The notes beneath the pieces are model-generated. The model was not told the origin of the DNA and ran no database searches. It worked only from the letters and a program-made list of their open reading frames with translations. A program made the position numbers and the translations under genes. Positions 41,075 to 53,521 of a stretch of 64,000 nucleotides of DNA are shown in pieces. Each line of letters opens with the position of its first letter. Position 1 is the stretch's first letter. Source of the stretch: Setophaga petechia (Eukaryota > Chordata > Aves > Passeriformes > Parulidae). The stretch spans positions 12,526,503-12,590,502 of the forward strand of contig JANCRA010000007.1 of NCBI GenBank assembly GCA_024362935.1, in the 5' to 3' direction.

Positions 41075-41362
41075 AATGCAGCCAGGACAGCGCTCATCTC
41101 AAGTGTTCATGTTGAGTTTCTCATCCAACAACACCCACAAGTCCTTCTTCTCAGGGTTGCTCTTCATATTTTTGGTTTAAAAATCATGTGAAGGCAGTAA
41201 TGGAAATACCCAAAAATTTCTGCATCTTGAGTCAGCACCTTGAATCTTATTACAATATTACTTTTAAACATTTGTACTCTTGTTTTGTTGATATAAATTT
41301 TGTTGCAATACTATACTAGATTCTAGCTGTTCCTTCTCCAATGGAAAACTGGCCCAAACCTA
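41075..41362 (-). repeat. Inverted copy of a CR1-containing chimera (arm 1)
   Basis: Read on the minus strand this segment matches 43838-44125 with roughly nine of ten bases alike by eye. It includes AGGCAGTAATGGAAATACCC, and TCTCATCCAACAACACCCAC, the complement of the CR1 ORF2 stretch. About 200 bases at its right side are not CR1-like but are shared by both arms. A decayed CR1 continuation runs left to about 41030. Confidence 0.85.
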
Positions 41363-43837
41363 TTTAAATACTGATAAAATATAGCAAAGAGCATTTTTCT
41401 TGTGGCAGCAAGTGAATTGCAAAAGAAATTATGCAGTCAATTCACCTTCTCCTAGTTCCTAAGAAGACAAATCATTCTTTCCAACCAAATATCTTAGGGG
41501 TCTATATTTTTACCATTAAAATACATTTATAAATTCTATTGCTAATTTATTACCAACTAAAACAGCATGATTTTTCCTTTTTTTGTGTATGGCCTGAGTG
41601 AATTCTGATAATAATAATAGTAACTCATTCATGTGCTGGTAAGATTTCCAAAATGCACTAGAATATACCTTAAGCTGCTCTTTTATTATACATCCCACTG
41701 TGATGAAGAAGAACATTCAAAAGAAGAGGGTTAAATTGAAGTAAGAAGAAAATATCCATTAAGAAAAAGCCATTATTCTTCAGCTAATTGCAGGAGCTAA
41801 TCAGAATAATTAACCTAAGAGGAATCATAAAAAGACACCTACTCTCTAAAACATACAAATGTATGTAAAAAATATAGAGGTCTTTCTACAGATGACCTTC
41901 TAAATTACAAGATAACTACTGCAGCACCTTCATGCAAACAGAATACTGGTAATTTGTAAAGAGAAAATAGGCAGAAAGGACATGAAAGCTTCATAAATTT
42001 AAGTTTTCAAGGTGCTGCAAGCCATGAAACATTTTAATACTTCCTTTGCTCTTCCTCTGTTAATTACCTATTTAGTTTCATACACAGTAAGATCAGTTTG
42101 TATGATTTTGAGACCCTGAGAAGTTTGCCACATATTTTTGAGAAATAGAAATACACGGCACATATGTAGAATTTTGTCACCGATTTCACAGATTATGAGT
42201 TGAGCAGAGCCCAGTGATAACAACATAAAAACAAGACTTTATCTTTAAAGAATACAGCATTTGATATGATAAGTCAGAAATCTTTTTCCTAGGCCAAAAA
42301 AAATTTATAATACAGGCCCCTTGCAAGCTTCCACCTAGCACTGCAAGTGCTTTAAAGTCTTAGGTTCTGAAGTCATGTTAAAAGAACTCTTGTAAGAATA
42401 GGGCTTTTTTCTCAAAAAGGCTATTTTTAATCTTCCTGTCTGTTCAGAAAACTGTAAATATAGCTCTAATCCTTTAGCTCAAAAGCCTAATGTAAAACCA
42501 ACATCCCTATTTTGGGGTTGATTTTTATTCTTATTATGTCCAGATTGATAAATTGATATTAGAATTTGGGAAGGCTGATATAACAAAACCACAGGACTGT
42601 CATACAATTTTATATGCTGAATTCATTAGTAATACTTAGTTTAAGGAGAAATTTCGACTTGCACCAAATATTGATATGATGAAACTATTCAACTCTGCCA
42701 TTTTCTCATAATAGTAACAAAAATAACAGTGAAATGTTGGGGTGTATGCTTTATAATGATGTTGGGTTTTTCGGGGGGCAGGGAAATGTAGGGGTGTTGA
42801 TGTTTCTTGATTCCTATTTAATGAAGAAACTTTTTATTAGAATAAAGTATCAACTTTTCCCCAGATCTGCAACAGGCTGGCAAATAAAACTTTCCTGATA
42901 CCAAACCCACTTGAATTCAAGGCAAATTTTTAATTAGTTTTCTAATTTGGAGCCTTACATAAAACAATATAATTTTTTCCAATCAATGAATACTTCAGAA
43001 AAAGTAGATTTCATACCCATCAAGTCCAAAGTTTCTAAACAGTTCCTCTTCTATTCCAAATATGTGACAACATTTTGATGAGTCAAATAGTACTTTGTTG
43101 AGTCTTTTAAACCAATGATTTGATTGATTGCAAGGTTTGAAGAAATTACAGGAAAACTATTATGTGTAAAGCCTGATAAGGAACAGTTCAAATTGAATTT
43201 CATCACAATAAAGATGTTCTTAAGCCTACTGCATGCTGTTCCAAACCACATTTGATATTTGAACTCAGAATAAATCTGTATTACCAAAGAATTCCAGTTT
43301 TAACTGACTCATAATTAAAGCATAAGTAAAGCTTAAAGTTTCTTTTTAGAAATAAATGCAAACATTTGTGAATTATATCACTTTAAGCACTCTAGAAAAA
43401 TACACAGGAACAAAAAAAATTGATAAAGTTTATATTCTTTCAAACTAACACTTAAATGTGTCTCTAAATTTTACTTATATTTTAGTAGCTAGAAAAAAAA
43501 TTCAGTTTCTTGGAAAAGCTTCTTTTACTAATGATTTAAATTATTTACAAAAGTCAAATGGATTGATGCTTAATCTCTTGAAGCAAGGCAAAGCCTTTAA
43601 TAGGGAAAAATTGCAAAAAACAACCCCAATCAACCTCCACCCACACTCCCACCACTGGAACTCCTAAGGGCAGCAACAGGCATCCTGCAAATTCCCCTTT
43701 CCCAGCTTCCTCACCACGAGGCACTCTGACATCTGCAGGGACTTTCTGTGCTGATAGCAAATACACACACAGACATACCCACAACTCTAGCATTGCTTCT
43801 TTTCATCAGGAATTTGGGTGCAACACTTAAGAAACCG
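41363..43837. other. Spacer between inverted arms, no gene seen
   Basis: AT-rich sequence with frames no longer than 78 codons. TAATT/TAATC homeodomain-like motifs cluster at 41775-41810 but cannot be called a regulatory site without conservation data. Confidence 0.5.
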
Positions 43838-44125
43838 TGGCTTTGGGCCAGCTTTCCACTGGAAGAGGAGCAGATAGAATCTAGTCTAGTACTGCAAGAC
43901 AATTTACATAAACAAAACAAGAGAACAAATGTTTAAAAGTAATATTGTAATAAGAGCCAAGATGCTGACTCAAGATGCAGAAATTTTTGGGTATTTCCAT
44001 TACTGCCTTCATATGATTTTAAACCAAAAATATGAAGAGCAGCCCTGAGGAGAAGGACTTGTGGGTGTTGTTGGATGAGAAACTCAACATGAACACTTGA
44101 GATGAGCACTTGCATCCTAGGCTGC
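43838..44125 (+). repeat. Inverted copy of a CR1-containing chimera (arm 2)
   Basis: This is the sense copy matching 41362-41075. The first 200 bases (to about 44036) have no CR1 resemblance; then the CR1 ORF2 segment encoding the conserved S-P-E-E-K-D type start begins. The same junction is present in arm 1, so the join predates or was copied by the duplication. Confidence 0.85.
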
Positions 44126-44678
44126 ATCCAGAGCAGCGTGGCCTGCAGGGTGAGGGAGGGGATTCTGCCCCTCTGCTCCACCCTGGTGGGACCCACCTGG
44201 AGCTCTGCAGCCAGCTCTGGGGGTCTCAGCAAGGGGACATGGACCTGGCAGAGGGAGCCCAGAGGAGGCCACCAAGATGATCAAAGGATCTTGCCTATGA
44301 AGACAGACTGGGAAAGGTTATCCAGCCTGGAGAAGGCTCTGGGAGACCTTAGAGAACCTTTCAGTATCTAATGGGGCTACAAGAAAGGTGGAGAGGGAGT
44401 TTTAAAAGGGCATGTGACAGGACAAGGGGGAATGGATTCAAACGAAAGTGGGCAGGTTTGGATTAGGTATTAGAAAGGAATTCTGTGCTGTGGGGGTGGT
44501 GAGGCATTTGAACAGTTTTCCCAGAGAAGCTGTGGATGCACCATCCTTGGAAGTGTTTAAGGCCAGGGTGGATGGGACTTTGAGCAACCTGATCTAGTAG
44601 AAAGGTCCTTGCAGGGAGATGGGAACCAGATGATCATTAATGTCCCTTCCAACCCAGACTGTTCTAGATTCTATGATT
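44037..44678 (+). mobile_element. CR1 LINE, 3' part, sense
   Basis: The segment follows CR1 ORF2 and its 3' region: GAGGAGAAGGACTTGTGGGT, ATTCTGCCCCTCTGCTCCAC, GGAGCTCTGCAGCCAGCTCT, TGGTGAGGCATTTGAACAG, GTGTTTAAGGCCAGGGTGGA and CAACCTGATCTAGTAGAAAG, finishing with ATTCTATGATT at 44668-44678. It is about 640 bp, so 5'-truncated. ORF2 is disrupted by stops and indels. Its left part is shared with the inverted copy at 41.1 kb. Confidence 0.95.
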
Positions 44679-44806
44679 TAGTGTCTTCATAGAAAACAGA
44701 AACTTTAAAAACTGACTAGTGTAGATTTTCTTCAGTCCCAAAACACTTAGTTCCCATAAATTATGCTGGATTTCCACTTCAGCCACCAAACCTTCTATCA
44801 CCTCCA

Positions 44807-44856
44807 CTCTGAAATCTATCATCTGTTCTCTGAAATCTGTCATCTGTTCTCTGAAA
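44807..44856 (-). repeat. 21-bp tandem repeat, about 2.4 copies
   Basis: CTCTGAAATCTATCATCTGTT starts at 44807, 44828 and 44849 with few differences. The period is a multiple of three and lies in a minus-strand open frame of 96 codons (44954-44664), giving repeated 7-residue units. The frame overlaps the CR1 end and has no other sign of coding. Confidence 0.85.
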
Positions 44857-44859
44857 ACT

Positions 44860-47800
44860 AGCTTTAACATCACCTTTCTTTCAGCAATGTGATACTTTGA
44901 AAGGTTGGAGGTTTCCTTTTCATCATAGTTATATATGTCTTGGTCAAAATACATAACCTAGAAGCAATTCCCATGAAGCAATGATTTTGGACTTTTATAT
45001 GCCGATATTTTACAATTTTCATTTAGATTGGGAAATAAGTAAATTTAATTGTGTGTACTAGGATTGTTTTGGTTTGCATTTGCTTATAACTTTTCCTCAT
45101 GTAAAGGCCCTAACCCAATGTAACACAGGCTGACAACACACAATATTTCATTCAAATGAAATATTTGGGGTATAATATTTTATATAGAGTAAGAACATCA
45201 AGCCACACAATACATTGCAGCTCAGGAGTGGTGCATTCATCAGACCAGGGGAGTTCTGAAAATCCTAAAATCCCGAATCAACCTATTAGAGAAATCAAAA
45301 CCAAAACCAACCAACTAAACAAAAAGTACATAAAAATGCTCAAACACTAACTATTAAGGCAATTGAGTCTCCTAAGACAGTATTATATGTACATAAAACA
45401 AAGGGCAAGAAATAAACTCTGGTAGAGTAAACACATACGTTTCTATGAGCAATCGCACTTTTGAGGTAACAATTGTAATCATTGAGACAATTTTTTCAGT
45501 TATGTTGATAACAGGTACCTCATGCTGGCCTCAAAAAACTATAAGATCATTTTTTAGCTTATTTAGAAGACTGAAAAATAATCCATTAACACAAATTCTA
45601 GGTGGATTAAGAATTTTCTTCTGTTTTGGAAGTTTTCAGTAGGATAGGAAAGAAAGGCAAAGCAAATGATTCTCTTACTCTTTGGGAAGGCCTTACTAGA
45701 GAATGACACTACTCCACCTCTCTCCCTCTCACCGACTCATTATGTCCATGTGGATATAAATGAGAATAACCTCAGGCCTAAGACATATAGCATGCAACAC
45801 CATCCAAACATTATAAGGGCAAGCAACCCGAGATGTAAATTCACCTCACTACCCTTAGAAAGCCAGAGAATGGATCTGACCTCCTATTTTAGTAACTATG
45901 GATGAACCAAGGCTGACTGGGCTTTACTGTATTTGATTTCTACCCACAAGAAAATGAAGACATCTGCTGCTAATACCAATGGACCACCTGCCAACAAGAG
46001 ACCTTGGTTAATGATACAACAAATGATACAAGAAACCATCCCTGCACCACTCAGACTCAAAGGGTAAGTCCTCTCACACCTGGATTAGGTACAAGGACTG
46101 CAAGAATGAGGCATTCTCTCATTTGCAGTTCCTGCCCTGAATACCTGCAGGCTTCTGTTGCTTACTTCTCCTTACTGCCCCTTTGGGAGCAATGCCTGTT
46201 AATTGAAATAGCCCCCCTTTCTCACAGTCAGCAGTGGCTTTGATTACTGTATTCCAATAAATAATATGGCTGTATTAATTCAGACAGAGCAATTAACACA
46301 CAGGCCAGACATTTTTACTGTGCCACTTTTACTGTATACTACCAATTAGGTGTTTCTATCTGAAATACTATCCCCTATTGAAAGCCAAATAAATTCAGCT
46401 GCAGATTGATGCTTCCAACAATTGTGTCCCCCATTAAGCACCATCTGACAGCACCTTCCAAACCATACACATTGATCCTCCCTGCCCTGAACTTGCCTCT
46501 GCATTCACACTCAATCCTTTCTATCTGCCTTTTTACTTTTAAGGAGCAAAATTCATGCTGATACTTGAAATCAGATACTTAAAAAGTTGTGTTGGAAAAT
46601 TAGATCCATCTTGCACTTTCTGTATTTAGATTCAACACAAGTATCATTGATATAGAAAGAAAATAAAGTTTACTCCCTAGAAAAAATAATATTCTAGCAA
46701 AACAATTATCAGATTTGGAAGTGTAGGGAAGAAAAGGAGGTATTTGTAAAGCACCACAGTATTTGCATAAAAACATCTCCTCTTCCATCAAGAATGTTTC
46801 ATGACTTCTCAGAAATTTAGTTTACAAGGCACACAAAGAAAGCAGTATTTTGATAAGTTGATACACTGATGGTGAAGGGATCACAGGATAGGTTTTGTTC
46901 ACCGCAAGAGTTTTTCCTAATCAGAGCTAAGGCTAAGTTTAAAAACTATGTATCATTCTTATGGATAAATCAAGAGTAATTACATTATTTTAAATTGTTT
47001 TTAATTATATGTGCTTTATTATTACAGTATTTTTGTACATGTTAAAAAGCCAAAAAATTTCTTTGTATAAAAGGGCTTTACAGCTCCTTGCTTGGACAAT
47101 TTCTGGTGTCTTTCAAAAACCCAGGGCTATTAGCCTTATTTAGATACCAAGGTGTCACAAGAGCATTTGGAACACAGAAACTGAAACCAAATTTGCATTT
47201 AGGGACATTTCATGCTTACCAGTCTTACATTCTCTTTAAGTTACAACTCTAAAACTGAAATAAGAGAAATCATTCTCTGGTTTGCCATATCATCATTTTC
47301 ATTTGAATCTGGTCTAAATGTCCTCAGGAACAATTATTTTTCTTTTCATTATAATGAAGCATTAATATAATAATATTAATATAATTAAGCATTATACAGC
47401 ATAAAAGCAACACAGAAACCAGGCACCATTTCATTGTATGATTTCTCCAGAAATAGGTTTCCATCCTTCATTTGAATAAAATCCAATTTGCAAAAAATGA
47501 TGGAGAGAAAACATGAAACACCAATCACGGTATAAGATATTTGATCCTGACTGCTGTCTACATGGTATGATTGTGCACTACAGGCACAATCCTGTTGATA
47601 TAAAACATCTGACTTCTATTTCATTACAGTTCTAGAGAGTGATAAACACTTACCAGAACGAAAAATACAACTCTGAAGTTACTGGGTGCACTGCCTTATC
47701 CCCTGAACTTCTCTAATTCCTTAAAGCTTTCTTCAACTCCCCCTGCATGGGCAGGTGTCAGCTTTCAGAGCCCAGAGCCTCTGAGCTGCTCTCCCACAGA

Positions 47801-47895
47801 TGCAGCTGTGAAATGAAGCACTGCCAGTAGCTTTACAAGTTTCCTTAAGGAGCCCATAGGCACTAAGTGCCATAAGTAACATGGAAGGAATCACT
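44860..47895. other. Unassigned AT-rich sequence
   Basis: Frames of 63-79 codons without motifs. An AT-only palindrome-like stretch occurs around 47352-47385. No gene seen. Confidence 0.5.
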
Positions 47896-48303
47896 TCAGG
47901 TGAATAAAATCTGCTTCCTGGAAGCTTCACAGCAGTCAGCAAAGGCAGCAGTGTACAGACCCACTGCTATCTTACATTTGGGATCCCCTGTAAACTCCTC
48001 AATCAGGCATAAGTTAATGTAGGTGTGCATTGCAATTCCTTGAGAAATGAGTGAAACCTTCTTGCACAAGTCAATTGTCTTTATCTTCTTCCTGTCACCT
48101 GACTTGTTAATTAATTTAGATACAAACTCCCCATTGTTCATATGCAAACTAATACTGATTTGAGATATAAGAATATGTAGTAAACTTGGTGTTGTTTTAA
48201 AACCAGGTGGAGCTGCTGAGAAAGTGAATGTTGACACCTCCAAGCACAAAGTGCAGGAGCAGGAGTCCCAGAGCTGGAAGGAGCGTGTCCTACCAAGCAA
48301 CAC
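47896..48303 (-). other. Unassigned 135-codon open frame
   Basis: Starts at 48303 and stops at 47896 on the minus strand. No signal peptide, membrane segment or family motif is convincing. The C-terminal half is relatively rich in K, I and C and looks less biased than chance frames nearby. A GTAAGA donor-like site on this strand lies near 47975. No clear acceptor was found, so an exon is not established. Confidence 0.15.
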
Positions 48304-49329
48304 AATTCATTGGGAAGTTAGTTAGAGGGCAATTCTCAAGTAAGTGGTTTAGTATGATTCTGGGATTTTTAAAACTTGTGTCTGACCTACATAAAGCTAC
48401 CTTCCCTTACAGTCTAATACAAAGAAATCAGGGCAACAGGAGAGAGATAAAAATCTCCAAAATAATTTTCTTCCCTTCAAGGAGTCTCTTGATAACAGTG
48501 TATCAGTGATGTCCCCTGTACAGTACAGCCAGCCTGGAAGAAATGGAAACATGGTAGCTCTCCAATGCTTGCAAAAAATAGACACCAGTCTTAAAAACAT
48601 GGATGATTGCAGACTTCAATGATACCAGAAAAACCTGATGAGAAGCGTGAGATATTATAGTAAGGTTTATTTCACATTGCATAGTCATCATTACCTTCAA
48701 CTCCTCTAAAATAAACAAGAGAAATAGCTAACTAAAGAACAAAGGGTTCTGGATAGAAGCACTACTGTAGCTAAAAGGTAAATAAATCCTTTTAGGTGAA
48801 CAAGCAGCAGCCACTACTACTGTTGAAGCAGTAGTCTCCCTTCCACGGAAAGGTAAATGACTCAGAACTGCATGACTCAGTTCAATGATACACAAAATGC
48901 AGGGAAGTCATCTCAAAGTCCTTGAGTTTATTCAGCAAATAATAAAAAGACTTTTCAGCTACATTTGACAAATTAAACTTATATTCTGACTCAGCTGCAC
49001 TTCTGAGCTGGTAATTATTTGGAAAAGCTGTGAAGTTTCTCTTGTCATGCCTCTGTCTCTCCTACTGTTTCTCTCATCTGTTTGGAGAACATCCATAATG
49101 GCAAAGCCAGAGCTCCATCACCATAAGCTTTCCTTTTTTTCTGTCTCTCCAAATATAGATTAAAAGTATTAGTTATAGCCTTTCTACACCTCTAGGGGTT
49201 GCTCTCATGATCATTTTTAGCATAAGGACTTCAAATTCCATCTTTCTCAACAGATTTCTTACAGCACTGCCCTTCTCTGAGCTTCCCATCAGGCCATCTT
49301 TCCATGAAACTGTGGGCCATATGAAGATA
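48304..49329. other. Unassigned sequence
   Basis: Only overlapping short frames on both strands. Nothing recognised. Confidence 0.5.
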
Positions 49330-49525
49330 GATCCCTATTGATGCCTCACCAGTGCCAAGCAGGGCAATGCTATTTCATGTCATGCAGATTCTCTGTTTAT
49401 AAACCCCTGTTCAGTATTCACAACAGCATGAAATCGCTGACTCAAATTAAATTTTTGATCGACTAAAACCCTAAATCCTTTTATGCAGAAACTGTTGGCT
49501 AGCTTGTTTGCATCTGTTCTTTAAA
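49330..49525 (-). mobile_element. Old CR1 ORF2 fragment, antisense
   Basis: GCCTCACCAGTGCCAAGCAG, then a block ending AAATCGCTGACTCAAATTAA, then GATCGACTAAAACCCTAAAT and CCTTTTATGCAGAAACTG follow the antisense order of CR1 ORF2 (CTCACCAGGGCTGAG; CTGGCTCATGTTCAG; GTCCACCAGGACCCCCAGGT; CCTTTTCTGCAGAGCTG). Divergence is far higher than in the 33 and 44 kb copies, so this is an early insertion. Frame is lost. Confidence 0.65.
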
Positions 49526-50662
49526 AATTATTCAACATGGCTGTTAGCAATCTTTTTTGTCAGAGCAATTCTGACAAAGTAAATATGCTACTGCAAGCAT
49601 ATTAACCAGAATAATCTGAATTTCATAACTTACATGGGCCACAACTTAATACAGAGGAAGTGGCAGCTCAGACTAGACCATAATGTTGTATGGCCTAACT
49701 CCTTTGTCATTTTCAAGAGCAGTGTCTCTGTTTCATAAACAGTGGCACAACAAATACAGACTCTTGTCATGTGGAAGAGCACAGGGGACCTGTACAGTAT
49801 GTACAGTACCTTCTTAACATGGGGGAGCCTTCAGCAGCAAAGGTGTCAACCAAAGGCAGCAGGGCCCTATGGCTAGAACTGCTACAACTCACCAAGTGCA
49901 TATGGCTGGGTTTGTCTCTTCACTGGCAGTGAGATTTTTATTTACCTGCAGCTCAGAATTAAAAAATCTTTCAAATGTGTGAAAGTTTTGCAATTTGGTG
50001 ATAATTTCATAGCAGACTTCTAATGTAGGATGCTAAAAAAAATTTACTACAGCTGATTTATACATTGACTCAAATTTTCAGGACCAAACTTTAATCTCTG
50101 CTAGTTTAGTTCTACTGCATTAGTAATGTGTAACTTCATTCTGTTTAGTAAGATTCAAACCTATTCAGAATATCAAAAGGAAAACCATTGTATTCTGTTA
50201 AGTTGAACCTGGCAGCTCTACCCATTCCCGAGTTAAAAATTTACAGAGTAAAATAGTGCACAGCACAGAGAGGGGAAGATACCAGAACAAAAATGGTGGA
50301 ATTGCCAAGACCCCCAAACCCTAAAGTGCTAGTGATTACTTTTGTACTTAGTGCTGATCCAGAAAAGGAACATTAAATCACATGAGATTTTAACTGTTGT
50401 TTCCTCCCATAAAACAGTTGGCATCCTCAAACCAAAGCTTCTATTACCCTTGTCAGTATAGCAATGTCATGGAATGAAGCACCTCACAATCAGCCTTGCT
50501 ATCCTCTGCATTACAAATACAAGAAACCCACACCATAAAATACGGTTTAAAATATGCAATAAATTGCACCCAAGAGCCGTTTCTGATACATAATCCATCT
50601 TGACAAGCTTTTGGCTGACTTTGCTGGCCTGTTGACCCTGCCCATAGGCAAAGCATGTCTCT
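49526..50662. other. Unassigned AT-rich sequence
   Basis: No meaningful frame or repeat recognised. Confidence 0.5.
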
Positions 50663-51220
50663 TTGCCACAGCAAATCTTTTCTAGACACCCCTGTCACAG
50701 TGCAGCTCCATCTGAAACGCCTGAAAAGGTCAACGACAGTCTCTCCACTTTCAGACCAAATTCAAGTCAATTCACATCTGGGCATCCCAAGTGCTGGGAT
50801 TTGCTACAGGATCTCTGCATAGGCACTTGGTTCTTTTTGTCATTCCTTTCCCCCATGGCTCCCTCCACCACTTTCTTAAAGCATCTTTGGCTCATTCATA
50901 CAGTTACAAAATTTTTAAGTAAAGATTTCATTCCTCTGCATTTTATAAAGCTCTGCGTGTCTTTCAGACAGCAACCAAGTACAAATTCAGAGATTAGGCT
51001 TTTTTTATTCATCTTTTACCCAGACACCAAATACAGAGCCATGTATAACCTCTGGACCCCTATTTTCTCAGTCTGGACTGTTATGGCTGTTGCAGTCACT
51101 GGAGTAATTTCCAGACATAAGAGCAGTAGATTGACACCTGCTGAAGTAAAAGTGAGAGGAGATCCACTGTTCAAAGAAACTCTCCTTCAAATAACTCTAC
51201 TGGCTGCCCCTCACAGCTGA
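50663..51220 (+). other. Unassigned 185-codon open frame
   Basis: This is the longest open frame in the window. The product would have a Ser/Pro/Thr-rich first part and two hydrophobic stretches (about residues 53-66 and 130-148). I recognise no domain. There is no CpG-rich promoter, convincing splice site pair or poly-A tail that would suggest a gene or processed copy. One frame of this length is unusual but possible by chance in 64 kb read in six frames. Confidence 0.2.
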
Positions 51221-53124
51221 GATAATGCCTCTCGGATGTTCTTGCTGCATTCCTAAAAGCCAGAGCAGCCACCAGTTATTTACTGCTGCTTGCAATTGCT
51301 TGACACTTAGGAGAAGAGAGCAAAACCCATTATTGCTTAGGCTGCAAGAGCCATCCAGTAGTACAGCACTCAGTATGTATTTGTAAATACATAATGAGTC
51401 AAAAAAGAGCTAAAAGACAAAATTTTCTTCAATGCCCCATTCAGAACTAACTGGAAGAGCAAGGTGAAGAGCAATGGAAATTGTAAAAACAGCATATATT
51501 TGCCAAGGTATCTAATAGACTATTTTAGTTAATCTTATTTCCATGTCAAGTCTTACAGGTTGGTGAGCTTTCAAATCAGAATGCCATTAAAGGACCAGCT
51601 TTGCCATGGAAGAAGCAGCAAAATTACCTTTGATTTAAAAGCAGGCATAAACCATTGAAGGATAAATGAACCTTTGATCAATATAACACATAGTATGGGA
51701 AAGAGGTGATTTTTTTTTCTCTTCATGATCAATCATTGCTTTCTCTTTTTTTTTCTCTGCCATGAAATTATAGATTCCAAGATATATCTTTTTTCAAACA
51801 CTGAGAAAAAAGTTACTTTAGAGTTCTTCAGTTGTAATATTGAATTTCCAAAAAATAAGGAATTTTGAAGCAACCAAATGAAAAGAGGTGATAACCTCCA
51901 ACTCTATTTGACTTGAGTAGAAAAAAATGTTACTTTCTAGTGTGTAAGCCAGAAAAATACACTTAAATTTCCTAGTCTTTGTAACATTGGAAGTACTACT
52001 ATTATCTTTTAAAATGACTTGAGACTGACAAGTAAAGTACTTTACAGTCTGAGAGCCCTGAGAAGATAGCAGGGGCTAGAACTATAAAATTTGCCTCAGA
52101 AAAGTTAAAGTATATCTGGCTCCTAATTCTGTTACTTTTCCTCCCCAAGCCCAATCCCTAAAACTGAATCACCTTTTTCTGCTTAGCTTTGACCCAAAGC
52201 TCAGACATATCAATGGAAAAGTACTTTACTTGTTCATTTTTCATAGATAATTTTCTCTCTTTCATCAAAAGTCACATACAAACCGTAATATCAACAGAGA
52301 AATCACTTTCTGATGAACACAGTGCTCTCTTCCCTCAAATGCATTGAAATAAATTTCATTTGGGAAAGAAATAATTCATTCCCTAAGATTATTATTCAAT
52401 CAGCACGGTTTGCACTGGAGAAGTCTCCAAGAAGATGGCTCATGCTGCAGAGTAATGTCAAGCTCCCCATCTCCCAAGTACATGCCAATAACTTGATGCA
52501 AGCAAGCCACAGAACTGCCTGGTGTCATCAGGGGAAGCAAGGTGTAATAGTTTGCTTGTAAGTACTGATGGCAGAAGCAATCAATATTATCCATGAACAC
52601 AAACTAGCAAAAGGTAAAATTCCTCTTTCAAACCTGTGAGGTAGATTTTACCCTAAAAATTATTACCTTGCCCCTGAAAAGGCAACACAAAAAGGAAGGT
52701 AAGGAAGAAAAATGTATGTAAGAGTGAAGATCTTTTCTTTGTGCAGATTCTGTTTCTGGAATCTGAGAGGAAAAAATAACTCAATCTCTTATACACACTT
52801 CACTTATTTTCTATTTTCATATTCCCTAAAAATTATTTCTAAATAATTTCTGTGTTTTCCCTCTCCAAATTTCTTGAAGGAACAATCAGATAAGTAGATT
52901 TTAACATGGACAGAATGGGCCCCAGGGCTGCTCCCAGTGCTATTGCTGTACAACAGAGAATGACACCTACGAATAAAAGTTACTGCTTTCTTGCAATTTC
53001 CTGCTGTCACAAAATAATGAAGCTACCCTTAAAATGAGGGTTCTGCTCTAGTGGATATATTCCGTTCTATCTGCAGCACACACAATGAATAATAAGGTAT
53101 AATAATACATACACACACGACACT
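51221..53124. other. Unassigned AT-rich sequence
   Basis: Short frames only, no repeat recognised. Confidence 0.5.
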
Positions 53125-53212
53125 AAACCTTTGGCCAGCATGAGGAATTTGAACTGGCAACCTCCAGACTTACACATCTGTCCTGTTTCAGTCTGAGTTT
53201 AGAGCCAAGCAG
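53125..53212 (-). repeat. tRNA-like fragment, possible SINE head
   Basis: On the minus strand AGTTCAAATTCC (complement at 53144-53155) resembles a pol III B box, and TGGCTCTA (complement at 53200-53207) resembles an A box 52 bases upstream. The spacing suits a tRNA with a long variable arm or a tRNA-derived SINE. No full cloverleaf can be drawn, so a functional tRNA gene is not claimed. Confidence 0.35.
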
Positions 53213-53521
53213 CTGAAAGTCAGCATATTCTCTGGAGATTTACACAAAGTAGACATAGCAACCATTCACTGGGATCACACAAAAATTACCTTTTACTACC
53301 AAAAATGTGTTTATTTGATCTAGAGCCTTGTTTCCTACCTGAAAATAAATTAAAACACAGATGTGTTGTTTTATCACAGATGTGATAGGCTTACAGTCAG
53401 CTCCAGGGCAGGTCCAAAATCTAGAGAATAGGCTTACTATTAAATGGTTCTTTCAGATTGCTCTTATCTTTGTAAGATTTTACACTTCTGATGCATCCTC
53501 AGGGGTTTTTTGAAATCTAAA

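Noticed and set aside
43933..44371. Frames of 89-99 codons on both strands
   Set aside because: Located in the CR1 chimera; no independent coding signal.
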